A stretch of DNA of 35,723 nt from JBBQTQ01 sp038213135 (GTDB lineage: Bacteria; Actinomycetota; Thermoleophilia; Gaiellales; Gaiellaceae), in assembly GCA_038213135.1 (NCBI GenBank), contig JBBQTQ010000019.1, positions 1 to 35,723 of the forward strand, written 5' to 3'. A program made the position numbers and the translations under genes. This document shows positions 25,809 to 32,795 of this stretch, piece by piece; within the stretch, counting starts at the first letter, position 1, and each line of letters starts with the position of its first letter. The notes below the pieces were generated by a model, which did not search any database, was not told the origin of the DNA, and saw nothing but the letters and a program-made list of their open reading frames with translations.

Positions 25809-27422
25809 CTACTCCTCCAGCTCGACCAGCACGGCCCCGCCGCTGACGCGGTCGCCCTCGGCGACGTGCACGGCTTTCACGACCGCCTCGTAAGGCGAGA
25901 CGAGCGGCGTCTCCATCTTCATCGCCTCGAGCACGAGCAGCGGCTGGCGGGCGCTGACCGAGTCGCCCACGGCCACGTGGACGCGGATCACCGTTCCGGG
26001 CATCGGGGCGGTGATTGCGCTCTGCCCGGAGTGGTCGCCGTCGGGTCGAGCCGCCTCCTCGGCCGGTGGAGGTTGCGGCACCGGGGCCGGCAGGTTCAGC
26101 CGCCACGCGCCCTGCCAGGGGCGCGAGGCGACGCGCGCCGGCGGCGCCGAGAGCGGCGGGTGCTCGACGAGGAACGCCGTTGTCGTCCGGCCTGCCCGCA
26201 GATCCGGGTGGTCGACGAGCCAGCGAAGGAACGGCAGGTTCGTCGTGAGACCCGCCACCTCCGTCTCCGCAAGAGCTGCGGCGAGCCGGTCGAGCGCCTC
26301 GTCGCGCGTCGAGCCGGCTGCGATCAGCTTCGCGATCATTGGGTCATAGCCGACGCCGACCTCGTCGCCCTCGGCGACTCCCGCGTCCACCCGGATCCCG
26401 CCGGGCAGGCGCAGCCGCTCGATCGTCCCCGCCTGCGGCAGGAACGAGACGGGATCCTCGGCGTACAGCCGCACCTCCACGGCGTGACCGCGCAAGTGAC
26501 ACTGTGTTACTTGCAGCGGCTCGCCCTCCGCGATCCGCAATTGCTCGCGGACGAGGTCGACGCCGGTCACGAGCTCGGTGACCGGGTGCTCGACCTGGAT
26601 GCGGCCGTTCAGCTCCAGGAACCAGAAGTCGCGGCCTTTCAGCATGAACTCGGCGGTGCCCGCGCTGCGGTAGCCGATCGCCTGCGCGAACCGAACCGCG
26701 GCTTCGCTCAGCTCGGCGCGGAGCTCCGGATCGAGCGCGGGGGAGGGCGACTCCTCGAGCACCTTCTGGTGGCGCCGCTGCACGGAGCACTCGCGCTCGC
26801 CGAGCGCAACCACCTCGCCGTGCGCGTCGGCGAGCAGCTGGATCTCCACGTGGCGCGGCCGCTCGACGTAGCGCTCGCAGAACACGCGGTCGTCGCCGAA
26901 GGCCGCCTTGGCCTCGCGCCGCGCGGCCTCGAGCGCCTCCTCGAGCTCGGCGGGCCGACGCACGATGCGCATGCCACGGCCGCCGCCGCCCGCAGCCGCC
27001 TTCACGAGCAGCGGGAAGCCGAGCTCGGCCGGTTCGCCCTGTTCGACGACCGGCACGCCGGCTTCGCGCGCGAGCCGCTTCGCCTCCAGCTTGTCGCCGC
27101 CGGCCCGCAAAGCCCCCGGCGAGGGACCGACGAACACGATCCCTGCCGCCTCGACCGCGCCGGCGAAGTCCGGGCTTTCCGCGAGGAAGCCGTAGCCCGG
27201 GTGGATCGCGTCGGCCCCGGTCTGCTTCGCCGCGCGGATGTGCTCCTCGGAGTGGAGGTAGGACGCGATCTCGATGGTCTCGTCCGCCGAGCGGGCGTGC
27301 AGCGAGCCGCGATCGTCCGGGGCTGCCACGGCCACGGTCGCGATTCCGAGCTCGCGGCAGGTGCGGAAGACGCGAAGCGCGATCTCGCCGCGGTTGGCTA
27401 CGAGGAGCTTCGCGATCGCCAT
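25809..27422 (-). CDS. mccA: Biotin carboxylase-BCCP fusion (methylcrotonyl/propionyl-CoA carboxylase alpha subunit)
   Basis: A 537-residue alpha subunit. Residues 1-450 are a biotin carboxylase with KLLVANRGEIALRVFRTCRELGI (5-27), HPGYGFLAES, the ATP-grasp loop KAAAGGGGRGMRIV and FLELNGRIQVEHPVTE; the usual FLEMNTRLQVEHPVTE is changed at two positions (Leu for Met, Gly for Thr). The C-terminus is a BCCP domain with the biotinylated lysine K502 in EAMKME. It is short compared with the usual roughly 650 residues, with a reduced BT linker. It carboxylates its own biotin for the beta subunit at 30501-32063. Residues 304-310 (QVTQCHL) are encoded by a copy of a palindromic repeat and replace the usual FTQEDxxL before LRGHAVEVRLYAEDP. 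Neighbouring genes suggest leucine breakdown. Confidence 0.92.
   Translation of the reverse strand: MAIAKLLVANRGEIALRVFRTCRELGIATVAVAAPDDRGSLHARSADETIEIASYLHSEEHIRAAKQTGADAIHPGYGFLAESPDFAGAVEAAGIVFVGPSPGALRAGGDKLEAKRLAREAGVPVVEQGEPAELGFPLLVKAAAGGGGRGMRIVRRPAELEEALEAARREAKAAFGDDRVFCERYVERPRHVEIQLLADAHGEVVALGERECSVQRRHQKVLEESPSPALDPELRAELSEAAVRFAQAIGYRSAGTAEFMLKGRDFWFLELNGRIQVEHPVTELVTGVDLVREQLRIAEGEPLQVTQCHLRGHAVEVRLYAEDPVSFLPQAGTIERLRLPGGIRVDAGVAEGDEVGVGYDPMIAKLIAAGSTRDEALDRLAAALAETEVAGLTTNLPFLRWLVDHPDLRAGRTTTAFLVEHPPLSAPPARVASRPWQGAWRLNLPAPVPQPPPAEEAARPDGDHSGQSAITAPMPGTVIRVHVAVGDSVSARQPLLVLEAMKMETPLVSPYEAVVKAVHVAEGDRVSGGAVLVELEE
26492..26514. repeat. Palindromic repeat copy 1, inside mccA
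   Basis: An 11-1-11 inverted repeat with one mismatch. Its core AGTGACACTGTGTTACTT (26495-26512) is identical to the copy at 35485-35502. It is translated in frame without stops, as QVTQCHL. Confidence 0.7.
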
Positions 27423-28540
27423 ACGGCGGCAAGCGTAAGCGCGCAGGCCCCGGCGAGCGAGAGATAGACCACGGCGTCGGCCGTCGCACCGGCGATCGCC
27501 CCGCCCGCGGCTGACCCGATCGCCTGCCCCGGCGCCCAGGCGAGGTTCATCACGGCGAAGCCCCAGGCATAGTCGAGACCCTGCCGCTCCGACTCGTTCG
27601 TGAGCAGCGAGAGGGCGGGCGTCCAGAAGAAGCCGAACGAGCACGCGGCGACGACGATCAGCGGCGCCAAGAGCCACCGGTTTCCGGGCCACGGCAGCAA
27701 GACCAGCACGGCCATCGAGGCGAGGAGAGCCGCGCGGAACGGGCCGCGCACGCCCCGCCGGTCGATCACCCGGCCGATCAGCGGGTTCGTCGCCCCCTCG
27801 ACCCCCGCGCCGACGAGCCAGGTGCCGCCGATCGCTAGCGATGAGAAGCCGAGGTGGGAGAGCCGCAGCGGGCCGAGGGTCGAGAGCGTGCCGAAGAGCA
27901 AGGCGGGCAGGGCGACGAGCCAGGCGGCGACGACCATGCGCCGGTCTCGGAGCGCGCCGGCAAGCCGGCGAACCGACTGCGGCTGCTCCGGCCGCGCCGC
28001 GGCGGTTCTCGCTGCCCAGACCGCGAGCGCGACGGCGAGCAGGGCGACCGCGCTGAAGGTCGCCCGCGTGCCGAGGCGGGAGGCGACGCCGCCGAGCACA
28101 GGCCCGAACAGCGCTCCGCCGATCGCCACGCCGAAGGCCGAGCCGATCAGCTGCCCGCGCCTCGACGGTGCTGCAGCCGCGACGAGCCAGGACAGGGCTC
28201 CCGTCCACGCGAAGGAGTCCGCGATGCCTTGCAGGAAGCGTCCGAGCTCGAGCTGCCAGGAGGTCTCCGCGAAGCCGAAGGCGGTGCTCGTCACGGCCAG
28301 GGCGAGCATGCCCGCGACGACCGTCGCCTTCACGCCGAGCCGTGCCGTGACCATCGCCGAGGGGATCGCCCCGGCGAACGCGCCGACCGCAAAGGCCGCC
28401 TGGAGCACGCCGGCTCCCGCCTTGCCGAGGTGGTGGACGTGCGCGTAGTGCGGGAGCAACGGCGTCAGCGCGGCGAAGAACATCGTGTCCACGAACACGA
28501 CGGCGCTGACAAGGAAGAGGAGCCGCTTCAGTCCGTCCAA
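27398..28540 (-). CDS. MFS transporter
   Basis: A 380-residue membrane protein with about 12 hydrophobic segments. FFAALTPLLPHYAHVHHLGKAGAGVLQAAFAVGAFAGAIPSAMVTARLGVKATVV is an MFS TM1-TM3 region, with the charged loop reduced to TARLGVK. It starts at TTG 28540, overlapping the enoyl-CoA hydratase stop by 13 nt, and its end overlaps the biotin carboxylase start by 25 nt, so it is co-expressed with catabolic enzymes. A role in importing the acid degraded by this operon, or in exporting a toxic intermediate, is inference from position only. Confidence 0.87.
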   Translation of the reverse strand: MDGLKRLLFLVSAVVFVDTMFFAALTPLLPHYAHVHHLGKAGAGVLQAAFAVGAFAGAIPSAMVTARLGVKATVVAGMLALAVTSTAFGFAETSWQLELGRFLQGIADSFAWTGALSWLVAAAAPSRRGQLIGSAFGVAIGGALFGPVLGGVASRLGTRATFSAVALLAVALAVWAARTAAARPEQPQSVRRLAGALRDRRMVVAAWLVALPALLFGTLSTLGPLRLSHLGFSSLAIGGTWLVGAGVEGATNPLIGRVIDRRGVRGPFRAALLASMAVLVLLPWPGNRWLLAPLIVVAACSFGFFWTPALSLLTNESERQGLDYAWGFAVMNLAWAPGQAIGSAAGGAIAGATADAVVYLSLAGACALTLAAVWRSRSSS

Positions 28541-29271
28541 CCGGGACGGCGCTTCTCGAGAAAGGCGCGGAGACCCTCCTGACCCTCCTCGCTCGCTCGC
28601 CGCTCGGCGATCCGCCGGGCTGTCTCGGCGCGGTCCGGACGATCGAGCACAAGGCGCTTCGCGGCGCGGGTCGCCTCCGGGCCTGCCGTGAGCAGCTCCG
28701 CCACGATCCGTTCGAGCGCCGCGTCGAGATCGACCGCCACCTCGTGCACGAGCCCGATCCGCAGCGCCGTGGCCGCGTCGAAGCGCTCACCGGTCACGAA
28801 GTAGCGCCGCGCGGCGCTCGGGCCGATCTTGGCGAGCGCGAACGGCGAGATCACCGAGGGGATGATCCCGAGCTTCACCTCCGAGAAGCCGAAGATCGCG
28901 TCGGTCGCGGCGATCGCGATGTCGGAGCACGCGACGAGCCCGCAGCCGCCGCCGAGTGCGTAGCCCTGGACCCGTGCGACGACCGGGGCCGGGCAGGTGT
29001 CGATCCGGTCCAGCAGCGAGCTCAGTGCCAGTGCGTCCGCGACGTTCTCCTCGTGCGAGAGCTCCACCGAGGCGCGCATCCAGTCGACGTCGGCGCCCGC
29101 GGAGAAGCTCGCGCCCTCGCCCGCCAGCACCACCGCGCGGGCACTTCCGACGTCCGCAAAGGCCTCGTCGAGCTCCGCGATCACCGACGCGTCGAAGGCG
29201 TTCCGGCGCTCGGGCCGCTCGAGCGTTACGCGCAGCACGGCGCCGTCCCGCTCCCTACGGATCGAGGTCAC
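28528..29271 (-). CDS. Enoyl-CoA hydratase/isomerase family, possible methylglutaconyl-CoA hydratase
   Basis: A 247-residue crotonase-fold enzyme. The CoA-binding and oxyanion-hole blocks AGEGASFSAGADVDWMR and VQGYALGGGCGLVACSDIAIA are present. In the second block the first catalytic Glu of crotonase is replaced, while FGFSEVKLGIIPSVISPF keeps the second region with glutamate. The FSAGADVDWMR block resembles methylglutaconyl-CoA hydratase (LiuC/AUH), which usually reads FCAGADLKWM. Together with the carboxylase subunits it fits leucine degradation. GTG 29271 follows the previous stop with no gap. Confidence 0.87.
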   Translation of the reverse strand: MTSIRRERDGAVLRVTLERPERRNAFDASVIAELDEAFADVGSARAVVLAGEGASFSAGADVDWMRASVELSHEENVADALALSSLLDRIDTCPAPVVARVQGYALGGGCGLVACSDIAIAATDAIFGFSEVKLGIIPSVISPFALAKIGPSAARRYFVTGERFDAATALRIGLVHEVAVDLDAALERIVAELLTAGPEATRAAKRLVLDRPDRAETARRIAERRASEEGQEGLRAFLEKRRPGWTD

Positions 29272-29772
29272 TCAGCAGACGACTGCGAGGTGGAACGGCA
29301 TGTCCGTGAGCGTGCCGCCGGAGTTGCGGGTCTCGACGTAGACGGCCTTCGCGTTGCTCGTCCGCTGCGCGACCGCGATCTCGCCGTTCGGCGGGTTACC
29401 GGGCCCGGGCAGGCCGATCGTCGCCAGGTAGACGCAGGTCGAGACGTCCTGCGTGAAGAAGATCTCATAGCCGCCGGTGATCACGTGTCCGGCCGAGGTT
29501 GTCCCGACCGACCGCGCGAGGCTGCCGCTCGCGTTGACGGCCGCGAAGAGCCGGGTCGAGCCTTCGCCTGCCGGGCCCGCAGGACCGGTTGGGCCCGCCG
29601 GCCCGGTTGGGAGCTGGCCGGACTTGAAGTCCCGCTTGAGCAGCGAGCCGTCGATCACCTGCTTCGTACCGACGCTGTTCGCGGGGAGGATGATCGCCGC
29701 GTAGCCGGTGCCGCCCAGGGCAACCACGAGCGCGAGCGCGGCTAGGACGGTGGCGGGCGAAGGCCGTCTCAC
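29272..29772 (-). CDS. Secreted collagen-like small protein (LPANSVGTKQ family), copy 2
   Basis: A 166-residue protein. MRRPSPATVLAALALVVALGGTGYAA is a signal peptide. It is followed by LPANSVGTKQVIDGSLLKRDF, a motif recurring in many Thermoleophilia secreted proteins, then Gly-Pro-rich repeats (GPAGPTGPAGPAG) and a C-terminal beta domain ending in a single Cys. Function unknown; it may form a trimeric surface or matrix protein. It lies inside the leucine-degradation gene set, between the other collagen-like gene and the hydratase, directly abutting the hydratase start. A TATCGT box lies 12 nt before its GTG. Confidence 0.82.
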   Translation of the reverse strand: MRRPSPATVLAALALVVALGGTGYAAIILPANSVGTKQVIDGSLLKRDFKSGQLPTGPAGPTGPAGPAGEGSTRLFAAVNASGSLARSVGTTSAGHVITGGYEIFFTQDVSTCVYLATIGLPGPGNPPNGEIAVAQRTSNAKAVYVETRNSGGTLTDMPFHLAVVC

Positions 29773-29802
29773 GTGACCTGACTGACGATAGCGAGCGGCC
29801 CG

Positions 29803-29832
29803 GCGGCCGCAGGCACCGAGGCCTGCGGCCGC
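29803..29832 (-). terminator. 12-bp GC hairpin after the first collagen-like gene
   Basis: GCGGCCGCAGGC, a 6-nt loop ACCGAG, then the exact complement. It starts 15 nt beyond the stop of the gene at 29848-30456 and separates the two collagen-like genes. Confidence 0.65.
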
Positions 29833-29847
29833 ACGCTGACCGGCTGG

Positions 29848-30456
29848 CTAGGACGTGTTGACCGAGTTGCCGACCCTGATCGCAGTCACTTTGATGTCGT
29901 GAGCCGCCACGGTGCCGGTCGCGCTGCACTTGTAGTTGACGCTGTCCGCGCCGGCGAACGTGTGCACCACCAGGTTCTTCGTCCCCTCCGGCGTTCCGGT
30001 GGCGGCGTAGGTCTGGGTGGAATCGGTATCGCCGCCCGCTTGCAACTGACACGTGGCAATGCCTCCCGCGCCGTCGAACCACATCTTCCCGACGATGACG
30101 TAGTTCCCGCCTTGCGGGATGCTGAGCGACGTCAGCGTCGTTAACGCCGCAGGCACGGCGACCGGGCCGTTCGTGAACTTGGAGTACGCGTCACTGGGGC
30201 CTGCCGCCCCAGTCGGTCCGGCTGGCCCTGGCGCGCCGGGGGCGCCGGGCGAACCGGCGGGTATTTGGCCGGGGGCGAAGTCCACGGCCTTGAGGGACCC
30301 GTCCTTCACCTTCGAAGTGACGACGGCGTTCGCCTTCAACTGCTTTGTGCCGACGCTGTTCGCCGGGAGAGAAATTGCCGCGTAGCTCGTACCCCCGAGT
30401 GCGACGAGCAACGCGAGCCCTCCGAGAACGGCGCCAGGCGATGGAAGCCTGCGCAT
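29848..30456 (-). CDS. Secreted collagen-like small protein (LPANSVGTKQ family), copy 1
   Basis: A 202-residue paralogue of the next gene. MRRLPSPGAVLGGLALLVALGGTSYAA is the signal peptide; LPANSVGTKQLKANAVVTSKVKDGSLKAVDFAPGQIP is the family signature, followed by Gly-Pro repeats (GAPGAPGPAGPTGAAGP) and a Cys-containing C-terminal beta domain (ATCQLQ, NYKCSAT). AGGAGG at 30462-30467 lies 5 nt before the ATG. A TAGGAT box (30495-30490) gives it its own promoter after mccB, so it looks like an independent cassette with its own terminator, not a member of the catabolic operon. Confidence 0.83.
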   Translation of the reverse strand: MRRLPSPGAVLGGLALLVALGGTSYAAISLPANSVGTKQLKANAVVTSKVKDGSLKAVDFAPGQIPAGSPGAPGAPGPAGPTGAAGPSDAYSKFTNGPVAVPAALTTLTSLSIPQGGNYVIVGKMWFDGAGGIATCQLQAGGDTDSTQTYAATGTPEGTKNLVVHTFAGADSVNYKCSATGTVAAHDIKVTAIRVGNSVNTS

Positions 30457-30461
30457 GAGTA

Positions 30462-30495
30462 CCTCCTAACTGGGTTGGGCGATGCGCGGATCCTA
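30462..30495 (-). promoter_or_regulatory. Promoter and Shine-Dalgarno for collagen-like copy 1
   Basis: On the minus strand TAGGAT (30495-30490) is followed by a leader with AGGAGG (30467-30462) 5 nt before the ATG at 30456. Canonical ribosome binding contrasts with the leaderless genes of the window. Confidence 0.5.
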
Positions 30496-30500
30496 CGCGG

Positions 30501-32063
30501 TTACATTCGGAAGACGCCGAACGTCGTCTCCGGAATCGGCGCGTTCAGCGCGGCCGCGAGGCCGAGGGCAAGCACGCGCCTTGTCTCGAGCGGATCGATG
30601 ACACCGTCGTCCCAGAGCCGCGCGGTCGAGTAGTACGGGCTGCCTTCCCGCTCGTAGCTCTCGAGCACCTCGTCCGCATCCGCGTCGCCGACCATGGTCA
30701 GAACCGTTGCCGCCTGCTCGCCGCCCATCACCGAGATGCGGGCGTTCGGCCACATCCAGAGCTGGCGCGGCGAGTAGGCGCGGCCGCACATGCCGTAGTT
30801 GCCGGCGCCGAACGAGCCGCCGGTGACGACCGTGAACTTCGGCACCTCCGCGCAGGCGGTCGCCATCACGAGCTTGGCGCCGTCGCGCGCGATTCCGCCG
30901 GCCTCGTACTCCTTGCCGACCATGAAGCCCGTGATGTTCTGCAGGTAGACGAGCGGGACTTTCCGCTTGCACGCGAGCTCGATGAAGTGGGCTCCCTTCT
31001 GCGACGACTCTGCGAAGAGCACGCCGTTGTTGGCGAGGATCCCGACCGGGAAGCCCTCGATCCGGGCGAAGCCGCAGACGAGCGTCTCGCCGTAGAGCGC
31101 CTTGAACTCGTGGAAGCGGCTGCCGTCGACGAGGCGGGCGATCAGCTCGCGCGGATCGACCTGCTCGCGGAAGGTCTCCGGGATCAGGCCGTAGAGATCC
31201 GAGGAGTCGACGGCGGGCGCCTCGGGCCGAGCCACCTCCCAGGGCGGCGCGGGCCGCGGGCGGTTGAGGTTGGCGACGATCGAGCGCACGATCGCGAGCG
31301 CGTGCTCGTCGGAGACGGCGTAGTGGTCGGCGACTCCGGACAGGCGAGTGTGCACGTCCGCGCCGCCGAGCTCCTCGGGCGTCACGTCCTCGCCGGTCGC
31401 GGCCTTCACGAGCGGCGGCCCGCCGATGAAGATCGTGCCCGTGCCCTTGACGATGATCGTCTCGTCGCTCATCGCCGGGACGTATGCCCCGCCGGCGGTG
31501 CACGAGCCCATCACCGCGGCGATCTGCGGGATCCCTTTCGCGGACAGCCGAGCCTGGTTGTAGAAGATCCGGCCGAAGTGGTCGCGGTCGGGGAAGACCT
31601 CCGCCTGGAGGGGCAGGAACGCACCGCCCGAGTCGACGAGGTAGATGCACGGCAGCCGGTTCTGCTCGGCGATCTCCTGCGCGCGCAAATGCTTCTTGAC
31701 GGTCAGCGGGAAGTACGTGCCACCCTTCACCGTCGCGTCGTTGGCGACGATCACGCACTCCTGGCCTTGGACGACGCCGATGCCGGTGACGATCCCGGCC
31801 GCCGGGGCCTGTCCCTCGTACATGTCCCACGCGGCCAGTGCGGAGAGCTCGAGGAACGCAGAGTCCGGATCGACGAGCCGGTCGATCCGCTCGCGGGCGG
31901 GAAGCTTCCCGCGCGAGCGGTGCCGCTCGGTCGCCGCGGGGCCGCCGCCCTGGGCGACGCCGTCCGTGCGTTCGCGGAGCTCGGCGAGGAGCACTTCCAT
32001 CCGCTCGCGCCGCCGCTCGAAGGTCTCGCCCGCGAGCTCGGCCTGTGAGGTCAGGACTCCCAT
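30501..32063 (-). CDS. mccB: Methylcrotonyl-CoA carboxylase beta subunit (carboxyltransferase)
   Basis: A 520-residue carboxyltransferase. The sequence closely follows MCC beta: KLPARERIDRLVDP, VGTG-like VTGIGVVQGQECVIVANDATVKGGTYFPLTVKKHLRAQEIA, then LVDSGGAFLPLQAEVFPDRDHFGRIFYNQARLSAKGIPQIA and GSCTAGGAYVPAMSDE, AIIVKG-type and GGADVHTRLSGVADH blocks. These distinguish MCC from propionyl-CoA carboxylase beta (about 510-540 residues too, but with a different LDSGGAR...EG region). It transfers CO2 from biotin to methylcrotonyl-CoA in leucine degradation. It overlaps the peroxidase-related gene by 13 nt and is followed by the collagen-like cassettes. The alpha subunit is at 25809-27422. Confidence 0.93.
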   Translation of the reverse strand: MGVLTSQAELAGETFERRRERMEVLLAELRERTDGVAQGGGPAATERHRSRGKLPARERIDRLVDPDSAFLELSALAAWDMYEGQAPAAGIVTGIGVVQGQECVIVANDATVKGGTYFPLTVKKHLRAQEIAEQNRLPCIYLVDSGGAFLPLQAEVFPDRDHFGRIFYNQARLSAKGIPQIAAVMGSCTAGGAYVPAMSDETIIVKGTGTIFIGGPPLVKAATGEDVTPEELGGADVHTRLSGVADHYAVSDEHALAIVRSIVANLNRPRPAPPWEVARPEAPAVDSSDLYGLIPETFREQVDPRELIARLVDGSRFHEFKALYGETLVCGFARIEGFPVGILANNGVLFAESSQKGAHFIELACKRKVPLVYLQNITGFMVGKEYEAGGIARDGAKLVMATACAEVPKFTVVTGGSFGAGNYGMCGRAYSPRQLWMWPNARISVMGGEQAATVLTMVGDADADEVLESYEREGSPYYSTARLWDDGVIDPLETRRVLALGLAAALNAPIPETTFGVFRM

Positions 32064-32599
32064 TCGGGCTCATTCTCCACGCCGATCGCGTCGACCACGC
32101 GGTTGATGTAGTTGAAGTACGCGATCACCTGGATCGCGTCGTGGATCGCCGCGTCGTTCCAGCCGTGGCTGCGCAGGCCTTCGATGTCTGCCTCGGTCGG
32201 TGAGGAGGGCGCCCGCGTCAGCTGGACGGCGAGATCGCAGAGCGCCCGCACGCGAGGCGGCAGGCCGGCCTCCCGGTAGTCGACCACCGCCTTGTCGGCC
32301 CATTCGGCTGCGCCCTCGTCACGGAGGTCGTTGGCGTGGGCTCGTATTCAGTAGTGGCAGTCGTTTGCGACCGAGACGACGACCGCGAGCAGCTCGCGCT
32401 CCGCGCGCGAGAGCTCGGATGGCCCGAACATGATCCGCCGGTAGAGCTCCATCGACGCTGCGAGCACGCCCGGCCGGAGGCTCATCGCCTTGACGACGTT
32501 GAAGACCTTGCCCGCGCGAACGATCGCCGAGTCGTACTCCTTCCGCAGCGGTCCCTCCGCGTCGCCCTCGTCGATCAGCCTCAGGAATGGCATGCGCAC
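32051..32599 (-). CDS. AhpD-like peroxidase-related protein, candidate selenoprotein (in-frame TGA)
   Basis: An AhpD/carboxymuconolactone-decarboxylase-fold protein of 182 residues if the in-frame TGA at 32350-32348 is read through. The first 83 codons end ...SVANDCHY, then TGA, then IRAHANDLRDEG and 98 further codons in the same frame to a normal stop. The TGA is at residue 84, the second Cys of the CxxC active site: C81-H-Y-[TGA]-I-R-A-H88. The relay residues of M. tuberculosis AhpD (Glu118, Cys130, Cys133, His137) match E69, C81, residue 84 and H88 in spacing. A SECIS-like hairpin lies at 32311-32330. GTG 32599 or ATG 32593 (6 nt after GAGAAT) may be the start. The end overlaps mccB by 13 nt. 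Alternatives are a nonsense mutation or a base-call error. No sel genes are in the window. Confidence 0.75.
32311..32330 (-). promoter_or_regulatory. Candidate bacterial SECIS hairpin
   Basis: In the transcript, C-G, an A/G mismatch and CCUC form a stem with GAGG and CG, around a 6-nt loop CGUGAC. The apical GU lies 26-27 nt after the UGA, inside the 16-37 nt range described for bacterial SECIS elements with a G-containing loop. The stem is short, so specificity is only moderate. Confidence 0.5.
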
Positions 32600-32647
32600 A
32601 TTCTCGACGACTCATCGGACCCGTGCCGGCTGCCGATCAAGAGGGCT

Positions 32648-32696
32648 AGCCGGTGCGGCGCTGCTGGGAGAGGCTAGGGCAGCGGCCGCACCGGCT
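32648..32696. repeat. Long hairpin between the divergent peroxidase-like and S9 genes
   Basis: A 17-bp stem with a single bulged base (left arm starts AGCCGGTGCGGC) and a 14-nt loop. It lies 50-100 nt upstream of both divergent genes. It could be a regulatory leader or a repeat; it is too far from stop codons to be a simple terminator. Confidence 0.5.
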
Positions 32697-32780
32697 TGCC
32701 AGAACGCCCGTTTCGCGAGTAGCGCGCCCCGGACGCAGGGTGATCCTATTCCTCTCGGCGGCTTCTGCAAAGTGAGGCGC

Positions 32781-32786
32781 TAGGCT
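32781..32786 (+). promoter_or_regulatory. -10-like box for the S9 peptidase gene
   Basis: TAGGCT ends 9 nt before the GTG at 32796, giving a leader of 2-3 nt at most. Confidence 0.45.
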
Positions 32787-32795
32787 TGCGCTCCC

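Noticed and set aside
32051..32599. Treating the AhpD-like gene as two separate small genes or a frameshifted pseudogene
   Set aside because: Both parts are in one frame, separated by a single TGA at the catalytic Cys position. There is no indel, and the residues around the stop are conserved in pattern.
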